Both the position numbers and the translations under genes were made by a program. A DNA stretch of 51,578 bases from Acidobacteriota bacterium (GTDB taxonomy: Bacteria; Acidobacteriota; Terriglobia; Terriglobales; Acidobacteriaceae), in contig QIAU01000196.1 in assembly GCA_003225055.1 (NCBI GenBank), forward strand, positions 1 through 51,578, read 5' to 3'. Shown here in pieces: positions 41,010 through 49,708 of the stretch (positions are counted from its first letter, which is position 1; the number at the start of each line of letters is the position of its first letter). Under the pieces are notes generated by a model that searched no databases, was not told the origin of the DNA, and saw only the letters and a list, made by a program, of their open reading frames with translations.

Positions 41010-42449
41010 ATGACTTCTCTCCCTGTGCTGATTGTCGCGCTTGCGGCAAGCATTACCCCTTGCGCGCAACCGCTCGGCAGCCGGCCGCATTATGTCATCC
41101 CGGGTGCGCTGCGCGACGTGCCCTTCCATGACCAACTCAGCCTGGATGCCTATGCGCCCGCAGGTGAGCCGCGCCCAGCGGCCATCATCGTTCACGGGAG
41201 TCAAGGCACCAAGAGCACCCAGGTGACGCAGCTCTTCGAAGTGCTCGACCGGGCCGGCTTCGCATGGTTTTCCGTCGACTACCGCTCCACCGAAGACGTA
41301 GCCGAAGCCATCCGCTATGTCCGTTGCCCCGGTCGTTTCAACATTACGCCTGAAACGGTTCTGATCGGCGAGGACACAGGCGCAGTAGTCGCGCTATCCC
41401 TGGCCGCGCGCGGCGGGTTCAGAGGGGTGGTGACGTTCGGCGCAAAGCCAGACGCTACCGTACTCTCCCTCAGGGAAGAAAATGCCAGAGTGAAGGATAA
41501 GCCGACAGTGCTCATGTTTCATGGCACCGAAGATGAAGAATCGTCAGCCGCCGTGCTAGAGATCCTCTGCAAGCAGCTACCGCACTGCATCTTTTATCCT
41601 GTGGCAGGTGCCATTCACAATTTTGAGAACTGGCATCCCGACCAGTGGGGCTGGAAAGAGGATCTTATCGGCTGGCTGAGGGGCGACCGTCGCGGGCTCT
41701 GGAAGGACATCGTCTATGACCGCCCCGACGGCCGCGAGTTGCTCATGGATGCCTACATCCCTGAAGGTCGCGGGCCATTTCCCGCGGTGATCATCGTTCA
41801 CGGTGGCGGCTGGGAAGCGGGCAACAAGGTGACCTACGTCGCTCCTGTATTCGAGCCACTAGCCGAAGCCAGATTCGCGTGGTTTTCAATTGATTACCGT
41901 CTCACGCCCTACGTACGCATTGCCCAGCAATTGGAAGACGTTCGCGCCGCCATCCGTTATGTTCGCGCGCATGCTGATCGCTTTCATATTGACCTAAACC
42001 GCATTGCCCTGCTGGGTGAATCCGCCAGCGGCCAACTGGTGGCGCAAGTCGCTTCTGAACCGTGCACCGGCTGTGAGGTGCAGGCAGTGGTTTCGTTCTA
42101 CGGTGTGTATGACTTCACGAAGTGGTCCGAAGGTTCGCAATGGGAAAGAGCGGCCTTAAGACGGCTCTTTGGTGACTGGAGGAGCGACGACTTGCAGCGC
42201 TATTCGCCGCAATTTAACTCGCGAGCCGGCCAACCCCCGACGCTCCTCATCCAAGGGACCAAAGATGAACTCTACAGAGGCACGATGGAATACGCCGGAA
42301 AACTCAAAGCAATCGGCGCCCCATTCAAACTGATCCTGCTTGAAGGCGCGCCCCACGGGATGGAGAATTGGGAAGGCCACGCAGAGTGGGCATTCTACAA
42401 GCAGCAGTTTGTGGAATGGCTTCGGGCAACGCTGCGAGTACAGGAATAA
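41010..42449 (+). CDS. Tandem alpha/beta-hydrolase with an inactive first domain
   Basis: A 479-residue protein made of two homologous alpha/beta-hydrolase halves behind a short signal-like N-terminus (LPVLIVALAASITPCAQP). The second half (about 235-479) is complete: oxyanion HGGGW near 264, nucleophile Ser in LLGESASGQLVA near 337, Asp in IQGTKDELY, His in GAPHGMENW. The first half (about 25-230) has the same plan, with HGSQGT, GTEDEES and GAIHNFENW. At the nucleophile it reads LIGEDTGAVVAL, Asp in place of Ser, so it should be catalytically dead. The second domain resembles carbohydrate-esterase-like hydrolases (BD-FAE/acetylesterase group), suggesting removal of acyl groups from glycans. 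The start follows GGGGAG, 79 bp after receptor 3. Confidence 0.85.
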   Translation: MTSLPVLIVALAASITPCAQPLGSRPHYVIPGALRDVPFHDQLSLDAYAPAGEPRPAAIIVHGSQGTKSTQVTQLFEVLDRAGFAWFSVDYRSTEDVAEAIRYVRCPGRFNITPETVLIGEDTGAVVALSLAARGGFRGVVTFGAKPDATVLSLREENARVKDKPTVLMFHGTEDEESSAAVLEILCKQLPHCIFYPVAGAIHNFENWHPDQWGWKEDLIGWLRGDRRGLWKDIVYDRPDGRELLMDAYIPEGRGPFPAVIIVHGGGWEAGNKVTYVAPVFEPLAEARFAWFSIDYRLTPYVRIAQQLEDVRAAIRYVRAHADRFHIDLNRIALLGESASGQLVAQVASEPCTGCEVQAVVSFYGVYDFTKWSEGSQWERAALRRLFGDWRSDDLQRYSPQFNSRAGQPPTLLIQGTKDELYRGTMEYAGKLKAIGAPFKLILLEGAPHGMENWEGHAEWAFYKQQFVEWLRATLRVQE

Positions 42450-42486
42450 TTGCGGCTCGAGTGTGCTTTATTTTGAGAGTCCACTC

Positions 42487-43713
42487 ATGAAAACTAAGAG
42501 TTCTCGCCGGACTTTTCTAAAAAACTCCGCGATCGCCGGCGCGACCTACCTGGTCGGTCCACCTGCATTTCGAGGCTCGCTTCGAGGTTCGGTCATTGTC
42601 ATCGGCGCCGGCGCGTTCGGTGGCTGGTCGGCTCTCGATCTTCTGCAAACAGGCCGCAAGGTCACGCTGCTTGACGCGTGGGGTCCGGGAAATTCGCGGG
42701 CCAGCTCCGGCGGCGAGACTCGAGTTATTCGCGCCACGTACGGAGCTCAGGGAATCTATACCACGATGGTGGCCCGAGCCCTGCACCTGTGGCAGGAGAA
42801 CGAACGGCGATGGAATCTGAAACTTTTCTTCCGAACTGGCGTGCTCTGGATGGCGGGCACAGATGATTCCTACGAACGCGCGGCCCTGCCACTGATGAAA
42901 GAGGCCGGCATTCGCTTCGAGAGACTTTCTACCGCAGATTGCGCCGAGCGTTGGCCACAAATTAATTTTGAAGGTGTCTCCTGGAGCATCTACGAGCCCG
43001 ATTCCGGTTACCTTGCCGCGCGCCGTAGCTGCGAGGCCGTTTTGAATGCATTCCTCAAACAGGGCGGCGAATACCGGCAGGCGCAAACCACGCCCGGCCC
43101 GATCAAGGCCAACCGCATGCAAGGAATCGGGATTACGTCCAGTGAGATCCTGAACGCTGACTCTTATGTTTTCGCCTGTGGTCCATGGCTCGGAAAAGTC
43201 TTCCCCATTTTAGCGCCGTCTATCACGCCCACTCGTCAGGAGGTCTTATTCTTCGGCACTGCCGCCGGTGATCTGCGGTTCACCGAAGCAGAGCTGCCAG
43301 TCTGGATTGATGGCAGGCGCCGATTCTACGGTATTCCTGGGAATCATTGGCGCGGATTCAAGATAGCCGACGATGCGCGCGGACCGGCGATCGATCCTAC
43401 CACCATGGAGCGACGGGTTTCTGACGAGGCCCTGACAGAGGCACGTACCTATCTTCGACTACGCTTCCCGGGATTGGCCGGGGCTCCGCTAGTGGAAGGC
43501 CGCGTGTGTCAGTACGAGAACTCCCCGGACCAAAATTTCATCTTGGATCGCCACCCCGAGGCAGAAAATGTCTGGATCGTGGGCGGCGGTTCCGGCCACG
43601 GTTTCAAGCACGGTCCAGTGATGGGCGAGATGGTCGCGAATGCCGTCTTGGGCCTGAAGGCGCCGCCTAGGGAAATGAGTCTAGGCCGGTTGCTCGAGAG
43701 AAATTCGGGTTGA
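42487..43713 (+). CDS. FAD-dependent oxidoreductase, monomeric sarcosine oxidase-like, Tat-targeted
   Basis: A 408-residue flavoenzyme. It opens with KTKSSRRTFLKNSAIAGATY, a twin-arginine-like signal, which is unusual for this mostly cytoplasmic family. The dinucleotide-binding motif VIVIGAGAFGGWSALDLL follows, then GPGNSRASSGGETRVIRATY. Near the C-terminus GRVCQYENSPDQNFILD places a Cys (about residue 340) where monomeric sarcosine oxidases attach FAD covalently. GGGSGHGFKHGP is the matching flavin-binding end. Members oxidise secondary amines or amino sugars, releasing peroxide. It follows the hydrolase by 37 bp, so both may share a transcript. An in-frame ATG at 42340 lies inside the hydrolase gene and is rejected. 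The substrate is unknown. Confidence 0.85.
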   Translation: MKTKSSRRTFLKNSAIAGATYLVGPPAFRGSLRGSVIVIGAGAFGGWSALDLLQTGRKVTLLDAWGPGNSRASSGGETRVIRATYGAQGIYTTMVARALHLWQENERRWNLKLFFRTGVLWMAGTDDSYERAALPLMKEAGIRFERLSTADCAERWPQINFEGVSWSIYEPDSGYLAARRSCEAVLNAFLKQGGEYRQAQTTPGPIKANRMQGIGITSSEILNADSYVFACGPWLGKVFPILAPSITPTRQEVLFFGTAAGDLRFTEAELPVWIDGRRRFYGIPGNHWRGFKIADDARGPAIDPTTMERRVSDEALTEARTYLRLRFPGLAGAPLVEGRVCQYENSPDQNFILDRHPEAENVWIVGGGSGHGFKHGPVMGEMVANAVLGLKAPPREMSLGRLLERNSG

Positions 43714-43816
43714 TGGTCCCTGAATCCCGACCTGGATTCCCTGATGCCTGTGGCTCACCAAAATCTTGCAAGCGGCACGAGCAGACGCCTGTAGTACGCA
43801 AAAACCTCATTTGGAC

Positions 43817-45103
43817 TCACGCCGCTGTCTTTTCCAATCTTGTCAAGCATTTTTGTTCTTTTTCTCTTATTCCTTCGTGATGCAGAGTATATGGAGAGCA
43901 AGGAGAGTCCTGAAACCACCCGCGATTTCCCCGGCTGCTCACTCGGCCATGATTCGACTCTGATAGCTCCACAGTCTTGCCTGTTCTCGCCGCCTCGTAG
44001 ATGGCGGTTATGATTTTTATATCGCGCAGTCCCTCTTCGCCCGGAGTGAGTGGCTCTCTGTCCTCGATCACGCAGTCCGACATATGATCCATTTCCGCGG
44101 CAAAGTGGTCACGCTGAGGCAGTTCACGCTCTTCGATGGAGTTCCCACGATGTACTCTCATTCGCAAGCCGCTGTACCAGGTTGCTGGATCCATCTCGAT
44201 CCAGCCTTTTGTTCCGACCACGCGATAGTGGCTCTGCGGGAAATACCCATAGCTTGACGTACAGTTCGCCAACACACCGCTCGGGAAACGCAATTGAAAA
44301 TTTACGTGTTCTTCGACTTCCTTAAATCGCGGATCGCCCGGGCTGTTGTACATCATGGCGTTTGCCTGGACGGGCTCTTCGCCGGAAAGATACCGGGACG
44401 CGTTCAGAGCATATATGCCGATATCCATCAACGAACCCCCTCCTGCAAGATCCTTCTTCAGACGCCATTGATTGGGGTCGCCTATGTTGAAACCGGCATC
44501 CGCCAGAATGACCTGGGTAGGGCCCAACTCTTGCGAGTGCGCCATGCGAATGGCCTCCTGGTTGTAGGGCTCGTAGCGGCAGCGATAGGCAACCATCAAC
44601 TTGCGGTGTGCCTTGCGCGCGGCGTCGATCATCTGCTGGCATTCGGCAGGAGTATTGGCCATAGGCTTCTCTGAAAGGACGTGTTTGCCTGATTGGAGGC
44701 CGCGGACGGTGTACTCGGCGTGCATGCCGTTGGGCAGGACAATATAAATGATATCAACCTCGGGATTGTCCTTGATCGAATCGTAATTCTGATAGTTGTA
44801 TATGTTTTTCGGATCGACTCCGTAGCGTAAAGCGAGTTTGCTCGCCTTGTCGGGATGCCCGCTAACAAACGCCACCACTTTGGACTTTTCACATTTCGCA
44901 AAGGCGGGCAAGATCTGGTTAATGGAAAGACTGCCCAGGCCAACAATCGCCCAGCCCAATTTCCTGCCCGGAGGTTCAGGAACCACGAGCTGCGCGGCCG
45001 CTTTTTTGATCAACGTCCCCGCGACATTTGCCGCAAGTAGCCCCTTCCCAATCTTTGCGATAAACCCACGCCGGGTGACTTCTTGGGGTTTGGAATCAGA
45101 CAT
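43817..45103 (-). CDS. Gfo/Idh/MocA-family oxidoreductase (glucose-fructose oxidoreductase-like), Tat-targeted
   Basis: A 428-residue NAD(P)-dependent sugar oxidoreductase. The start at 45103 follows GGAGGTGA. The N-terminus has a twin-arginine motif (TRRGFIAKIGKGLLAANVAG), indicating export folded with its cofactor, as for Zymomonas glucose-fructose oxidoreductase. The Rossmann domain reads LGWAIVGLGSLSINQILPAF; the catalytic Lys lies in VLSEKPMANTP near residue 145. The C-terminal domain contains GGGSLMDIGIYALNASRYLS. The last 40 or so residues (after ARTGKTVEL) are not family-like and may be read-through into non-conserved sequence. A decayed RraA-like gene lies directly upstream on the same strand. 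It is convergent with the FAD oxidoreductase. Confidence 0.9.
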   Translation of the reverse strand: MSDSKPQEVTRRGFIAKIGKGLLAANVAGTLIKKAAAQLVVPEPPGRKLGWAIVGLGSLSINQILPAFAKCEKSKVVAFVSGHPDKASKLALRYGVDPKNIYNYQNYDSIKDNPEVDIIYIVLPNGMHAEYTVRGLQSGKHVLSEKPMANTPAECQQMIDAARKAHRKLMVAYRCRYEPYNQEAIRMAHSQELGPTQVILADAGFNIGDPNQWRLKKDLAGGGSLMDIGIYALNASRYLSGEEPVQANAMMYNSPGDPRFKEVEEHVNFQLRFPSGVLANCTSSYGYFPQSHYRVVGTKGWIEMDPATWYSGLRMRVHRGNSIEERELPQRDHFAAEMDHMSDCVIEDREPLTPGEEGLRDIKIITAIYEAARTGKTVELSESNHGRVSSRGNRGWFQDSPCSPYTLHHEGIREKEQKCLTRLEKTAA

Positions 45104-45117
45104 GACTTCACCTCCGT

Positions 45118-45410
45118 TTACTTGGAGTCGCGCCGCTTGCGAATTTCCTCCAGCCGCCGCTTCGGGTATTCTTTAAATTCCTGCTGCAATTTTGGATCGC
45201 TGGGCGAGCCATAGATTTCGCTCGATGTGTACTTGCCTTGGTTGAACTTCTTTTCGTCCACGCACCGTGAATTGAGTTTCGTCGGCGCGGTCGAGCACCT
45301 CCTGAACCAGCTGCGGCCGGAGCGAAGTAAACGCCCTCGCGATCTCCAACCACTAGATCGCCGGCATCACTGTCACTCCGCGCGGATTGCGTTCCCGAAA
45401 CTCTCAGATC
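45118..45410 (-). pseudogene. RraA-family (demethylmenaquinone methyltransferase-like) C-terminal remnant
   Basis: Reading the minus strand across frames gives ERNPRGVTVMP, GDLVVGDREGVYFAPA, QLVQEVLDRADET and then FNQGKYTSSEIYGSPSDPKL followed by QQEFKEYPKRRLEEIRKRRD, ending in a stop at 45118-45120. This matches the C-terminal part of RraA-like proteins with the GDLVVGDxxGV signature. At least three frame changes break it, and the N-terminal half is missing. The last frame stops 15 bp before the Gfo/Idh ATG, so the two were probably once an operon. The plus strand upstream of 45540 carries only the leader of the enolase-superfamily gene. Confidence 0.65.
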
Positions 45411-45539
45411 AGCGATGATTTGTCAAACGCCGCCCTTGCGTGCCAGCTTACAATCTTTTGGTCTTGGGCTCTGCCAGGAGCATTTTGGTGACCGCGCAGA
45501 GTACTGGACCCGGGAACATTTTGGAAAGGACAAATCTAT

Positions 45540-46901
45540 ATGACTGACGACCACACTTACAATCGCCGCGATGTCATGAAGACTTCCGCCCTCGTATTGG
45601 GGGGCGGCTTGCTGATGGGCGACCGCATGGAATCCCACAAGGCTGTCAACGTCAACTCCAGTCCCTCGGCGTTGAAAATCATCGATCTTCGCATTGCGAC
45701 GATCGTCAAGCCAGGGCCGAGCCCTTGCCCCATCATCCGGATTGACACCAATCAAGGCATCTACGGGCTGGGCGAAGTTCGCGACGGCGCGAGTCCAACC
45801 TATGCTCTCTTTCTGAAGAGCCGCCTTCTTGGCGAGAACCCTCTGCAACTCGACAAACTGTTCCGCAAGATCAAACAATTCGGAGGACACGCGCGCCAAG
45901 GCGGCGGAGTCTGCGCGATCGAGATGGCCTTATGGGATATTGCAGGCAAGGTCTACAATGCCCCAGTTTATGCCATGGTTGGCGGCGGCAAATTTCGTGA
46001 CCGGGTCCGCGTCTACGCCGACACCACCGAATCCAAGGACCCCAAGGTTTACGCCCAACGAATGAAAGAACGCAAGGAAGTGATGGGACTCACCTGGCTC
46101 AAGATGGACTTGGGAGTCGAAATGGTCTCGGATACGCCAGGCACGGTCACGGAACCCTCGGAGCTCACGCAGTGGGAGGAAACGCAACTCGAGCACCCAT
46201 TTGTGGCCACCGAGGTCACTGATAAAGGAATCGCCATGCTTGAGCAATATGTTGCTGCGGTGCGCGATGCTGTGGGTATGGAAATTCCGCTTTCGATGGA
46301 TCATCTCGGTCATCTGGGTGTGAAATCGATCATCCGGCTGGGCAAAGCCTACGAGAAGTACAACCTATCGTGGATGGAAGACGTAATTCCCTGGACCTAC
46401 ACCGATCTTCTGAAACAAATTTCCGATCAGAGCCCCACACCCATTCTCACCGGCGAAGACATTTATTTGAAAGAACCATTTCGCCTTTTGTGTGAGAAAC
46501 ACGCAGTCAGCAAGATTCATCCCGACCTTGCAACTTCGGGCGGCATTCTTGAGACCCACAAAATTGGAGATATGGCCGAGGACTTAGGCGTGCCCATGGC
46601 GATGCACTTCGCGGGAACGCCTGTAAGTTGCATGGCGAACGTCCACTGCGCGGCAGCCACTCAAAATTTCTTAGCTCTTGAGAATCACTCGCTTGACGTA
46701 CCGTGGTGGTCATCAATGGTGCAGGAATATGTGAAATCGCCGATTGTCAATCACGGGTGGATTGAAGTTCCTGATCGACCTGGCCTTGGCGTCACTCTCA
46801 ACGAAGACGTAGTGCGGCAACATCTGGCACCCGGTACTGGTTACTTCGACCCCACCCCACAGTGGGACCAGGAGCGCTCTTGGGACCGCCTCTGGAGCTA
46901 A
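45540..46901 (+). CDS. Enolase-superfamily (mandelate racemase/muconate lactonizing) protein with Tat-like leader
   Basis: A 453-residue protein, probably a sugar-acid dehydratase or racemase. The barrel shows the family pattern: GLGEVRDG, IEMALWDIAGK, a Lys in GLTWLKMDLG near residue 189, then metal-ligand positions SMDHLGHLG, LSWMEDVIPWT and ILTGEDIYL, and a His-containing NVHCAAATQ region. One or two catalytic positions differ from textbook mandelate racemase, so the reaction cannot be named. The N-terminus HTYNRRDVMKTSALVLGGGL looks like a twin-arginine leader, odd for a normally cytoplasmic superfamily. The ribosome site is GGAAAGGAC. It is divergent from the Gfo/Idh gene; Tat leaders on both suggest periplasmic sugar oxidation followed by dehydration, which is inference. 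Confidence 0.85.
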   Translation: MTDDHTYNRRDVMKTSALVLGGGLLMGDRMESHKAVNVNSSPSALKIIDLRIATIVKPGPSPCPIIRIDTNQGIYGLGEVRDGASPTYALFLKSRLLGENPLQLDKLFRKIKQFGGHARQGGGVCAIEMALWDIAGKVYNAPVYAMVGGGKFRDRVRVYADTTESKDPKVYAQRMKERKEVMGLTWLKMDLGVEMVSDTPGTVTEPSELTQWEETQLEHPFVATEVTDKGIAMLEQYVAAVRDAVGMEIPLSMDHLGHLGVKSIIRLGKAYEKYNLSWMEDVIPWTYTDLLKQISDQSPTPILTGEDIYLKEPFRLLCEKHAVSKIHPDLATSGGILETHKIGDMAEDLGVPMAMHFAGTPVSCMANVHCAAATQNFLALENHSLDVPWWSSMVQEYVKSPIVNHGWIEVPDRPGLGVTLNEDVVRQHLAPGTGYFDPTPQWDQERSWDRLWS

Positions 46902-47039
46902 GCAATCGGTAAACGAACGTGGTTAGATGGCCCGTTCTTACTCTCTTGCAGAATTGCCCTTTCACCTTGGCAACAACGTCGGCTTTATCAACCATCTGAC
47001 TGACACACTACCGCGTGCAATCCCGAGAACGCTTTCGCT

Positions 47040-47323
47040 CTAGCTGACAAACTGCCCAATCGTGCTGGCGAAGTTCGCAACATGCTCTTTCAACTCCGAC
47101 CTATCGAACCAATCGATCTGGGAAGAGATCATATCGGCGAGGTCTTCAACTTGAGCTTCGCCCAACGCGTGCCCTTCGCGCGTACTGACGCAGGATCACA
47201 TCCTTGCCAAGCTGACTAAGGTTGGCGAAAAGCTCAAGCCCCCTGACCAATCGGAACACGATCGTCATTGACGCGTGAAGGATCAGCACGGGTGTGGTCA
47301 GTTTATCGATATGCCTGGATGCT
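47040..47323 (-). pseudogene. S9-family (prolyl oligopeptidase-like) peptidase, C-terminal remnant
   Basis: Across frames the minus strand rebuilds KLTTPVLILHA, then NDDRVPIGQG, then LELFANLSQLGKDVILRQYA and EGHALGEAQVEDLADM, ending at a stop at 47040-47042. The DDRVP segment and the GH pair near the end match the Asp and His regions of the S9 catalytic triad. Three frame changes are needed and the Ser region is not visible, so it is non-functional. The stretch 47324-47747 may hold older debris of the same or another gene, but I could not identify it. 46902-47039 shows no gene. Confidence 0.55.
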
Positions 47324-47747
47324 GTTCAATCGGTTCAACACTTCCGCTTTAATGGCGTTGGCGTAGTTGTCGCCCGGAAACACGACCCCGGCGACCTGCG
47401 TGCGCTCAGGCGGGATGAAGGCTTGGGCCACGAGTAATTGCGGAAGATATGACAGGGTTAACCCCCCTTGCGGATGGAAATTGCCAATGAACGCTCTGGC
47501 TCGGCATATTCGCCGGACTTAATCACAATCTCAGCAGCTTCGGTCGATGCGCAGGGATTGCGGTGGGCAAGATTTGAATTCAGCCGAATTTATACGGCAC
47601 GAGCGCGCCCCCGCGGCCCCCCAAATTTCCAATAGAAGTAATACTGGGCTTTTTATCCTACGACCTCGCCGGAATATGATAATGTTTTCGACAATTCTAA
47701 ATTGTTGGGGCTAACACTCGCTATCACTGGGCCGCTGACGCCAAACA

Positions 47748-48062
47748 TTACGGAGTTGGACCACAGTCCGTTCTGCTACAATTGCGCCATGCCCAAGCTT
47801 GCGCCTGCCGATACCGCAGCCACACCTGCGTATCAGACCAGCTTTCGAGCAGACCTTCCAGGCAGCTCGCGTCGTAATTGTCGGTGAAGGCTGCGGGATA
47901 GACATAAGGATTGCCGGCGAGGCTAATTGATGGCTGATGGCTTTCAACTGGCCGCGAGCATCGATCCGCGCCGTGATCTTGTGCAGCCGTTGCGGCGCGA
48001 TAGATGTCGTGCTGCATGTCCTCTTCGCGCGACCAGATGAAAAGAGCTGAAGGATTTTGCAT
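47748..48062 (-). pseudogene. Xanthine dehydrogenase-family (isoquinoline 1-oxidoreductase-like) subunit fragment
   Basis: From 48062 the minus strand reads ALFIWSREEDMQHDIYRAAT, then in a second frame HKITARIDARGQLKAISHQL followed by ASPAILMS, then back in the first frame FTDNYDASCLEGLLESW. These segments match the molybdopterin-binding subunit of isoquinoline 1-oxidoreductase-like enzymes (WSREEDMQHDxYRPA). Only about 100 residues of a protein normally near 700 remain, with at least two frame changes. It overlaps the start of the metallophosphatase pseudogene on the other strand. Confidence 0.6.
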
Positions 48063-49033
48063 TACGCAAAAATCAACTGATCAGCCGCATGCTATCCCGA
48101 GAGCTTATAGATCGCTGTGTTGCGCCATGCTGTTATGCGTCATTGCGACTCTCGGCGCGCACGCTGATGATCATAAGAATCCGAACAAACACGAGTCTTC
48201 TTCAACATCCACGTCAACGGCGGGTTCCGACCCGGTGCTGGTAGGCGCCGGCGATATTGCCAGCTGTGACGATCTTGCCGGCGCTTATGCCACCGCGAAG
48301 CTCATCGAAAATATTCCGGGGACGGTGCTTGCAGTCGGCGATCTGGCATATCCGGATGGCTCGGATGAGAACTTCTCGAAATGCTATGCGCCGACGTTGG
48401 GGGCGTTTCAAAGACCGCACGCGTCCGGCGCCTGGAAACCACGAGTACCACAGCAACGGAGCATCCGGATACGCCCGGTACTTTGGAGCAGCTGCTGGGG
48501 ATCCCACCAAAGCTTATTACAGCTACGACCTGGGGGCATGGCACATTGTTGCGCTGAATAGCGAGTGCCTCGAGGTGGGCGGCTGTGATGCGAACTCGCC
48601 ACAAGGGCGATGGTTGAAGCGCGATCTGGAGCAGCACGCCACAGGCTGCACCCTAGCATATTTCCACAAACCGCTCTTCAGTTCAGGGGAGAAACACGGT
48701 AATGATCCGACCATGCTGCCGCTGTGGCAAATCCTCTATACCCGAGGCGCGGATGTAATCCTCAGCGGTCACGATCACGATTACGAGCGCTTCGCGCCGC
48801 AGGACCCCAGCGGCAAACTAGACGCGGAGCATGGTATTCGCGAGTTCGTCGTAGGTAGTGGCGGAAAGAATTCTCACCGAACCTTCGCGGCGCTTAACCC
48901 CAACAGTGAGGCGCGCAATGCCGATACTTTCGGAGTTCTGAAGCTCACACTTCATTCCTCCAGCTACGATTGGGACTTCGTGTCGGAAGCCGGCAAGACC
49001 TTTACCGACACCGGCACCGCAAACTGCCATTGA
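48037..49033 (+). pseudogene. Secreted metallophosphoesterase (purple acid phosphatase-like) with one frameshift
   Basis: The first frame gives a signal peptide (RAYRSLCCAMLLCVIATLGA) and the start of the phosphoesterase core (VLVGAGDIASC, VLAVGDLAYPDGS with metal-binding Asp). At about 48400 the frame breaks. A second frame continues GRFKDRTRPAPGNHEYHSNG with the GNHE motif, then TLAYFHKPLFSSGEKHGNDP and VILSGHDHDYERFAPQDP with the GHDHxYER motif, to the stop at 49033. Removing one G from the GGGGG run at 48399-48403 rejoins both parts perfectly (TLGRFKDR). All metal-ligand motifs are otherwise kept, so it is either recently broken or a homopolymer error. The exact start is uncertain (48004, 48037 or 48127). 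Confidence 0.8.
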
Positions 49034-49106
49034 AGCACATCTTTCTCTGTGGCTTGGAAGGACTGGGGTATCGATAACTCGAGATCATGGAAAGCTGTGG
49101 AATGCA

Positions 49107-49284
49107 ATGGTAAGCATTTGGGCGGCGGCCGGAGTTTTCTGTGCGGCGTATTCGGCACCCGCAGATTCCCCGGCTAGTTATCAACTGACGAAGAAAATCC
49201 CCATTCACGGCCAGGGCAGCTGGGATTACCTGACGGTCGACGATGTTGCCCGGCGCTTATACGTCTCGCACGGCACCCAGGTTG
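49107..49284 (+). pseudogene. Beta-propeller (YVTN/NHL-like) protein, N-terminal fragment cut by an integrase piece
   Basis: The frame from ATG 49107 encodes a signal-like N-terminus (MVSIWAAAGVFCAAYSAPAD). The first propeller blade follows (KIPIHGQGSWDYLTVDDVAR, RLYVSHGTQVEV), as in secreted YVTN-type proteins. Directly after TQVEV, where the family continues into the next strand, the homology stops and an integrase fragment begins in another frame. The rest of the propeller is absent. Confidence 0.6.
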
Positions 49285-49630
49285 AAGTGTCGGAAACCGG
49301 ATGACCTCGTTTTCACCAACGCAAAAGGACGTCCTATAGACCCGCGCAGTTTGCCTCGTCGGCATCTGAAGCCCACGGTCAAGAAACTGGGATTGCCCCC
49401 GACCGTAGATTTTCGGAGCTTCCGCACCATGCTTTCGAGCCTGATGAGCAGTGTCGGCGTCCGGCCCGAGGTAACGCGCGACAACATGGGCCATGCCACG
49501 GTGGATGTAACGCAGAACGTTTACAACCGGACGTGGTGGGAAGAACGGAGTGCAAGCTGTGAGTTTAGCTGCCGCCAGCGTTTGGCGGGAGTCCGCAAAC
49601 GGCGCGGCCAATGTAAACCCTCTTGTGTAA
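49278..49630 (+). pseudogene. Tyrosine recombinase C-terminal fragment
   Basis: The frame reads LKCRKPDDLVFTNAKGRPID, HLKPTVKKLGL, DFRSFRTMLSSLM and RDNMGHATVDVTQNVYNRTW followed by WEER: the C-terminal catalytic region of an integrase with the RxxF/R box, the MGH histidine box and the nucleophile Tyr (NVY). A one-base shift after WEER restores VQAVSLAAASVWRESANGAA and a stop at 49628-49630. The N-terminal and core-binding domains are missing. It is fused to the broken beta-propeller gene, suggesting a past insertion or deletion. Confidence 0.75.
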
Positions 49631-49670
49631 ACCCTCAGGACCCGGCGATTTCGTAAGTATTGAAAAGAAA

Positions 49671-49708
49671 TGGTCGGCCCTGGCAGAACGATTTAGAACT
49701 TTTCTGCT
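49671..49708 (+). repeat. Copy 1 of a degenerate 38-bp repeat (WSAL...FRTFLL)
   Basis: TGGTCGGCCCT starts a 38-bp stretch ending ACTTTTCTGCT that recurs at 50799-50836. In frame it encodes KKWSALAERFRTFLLNGNN, ending at a stop at 49728. The other copy encodes RNWSALEDDFRTFLL. The match is roughly 70-75 percent by eye. It follows the integrase fragment, so it may be the end of a mobile-element gene. The remaining 49631-49944 shows no other gene. Confidence 0.5.
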
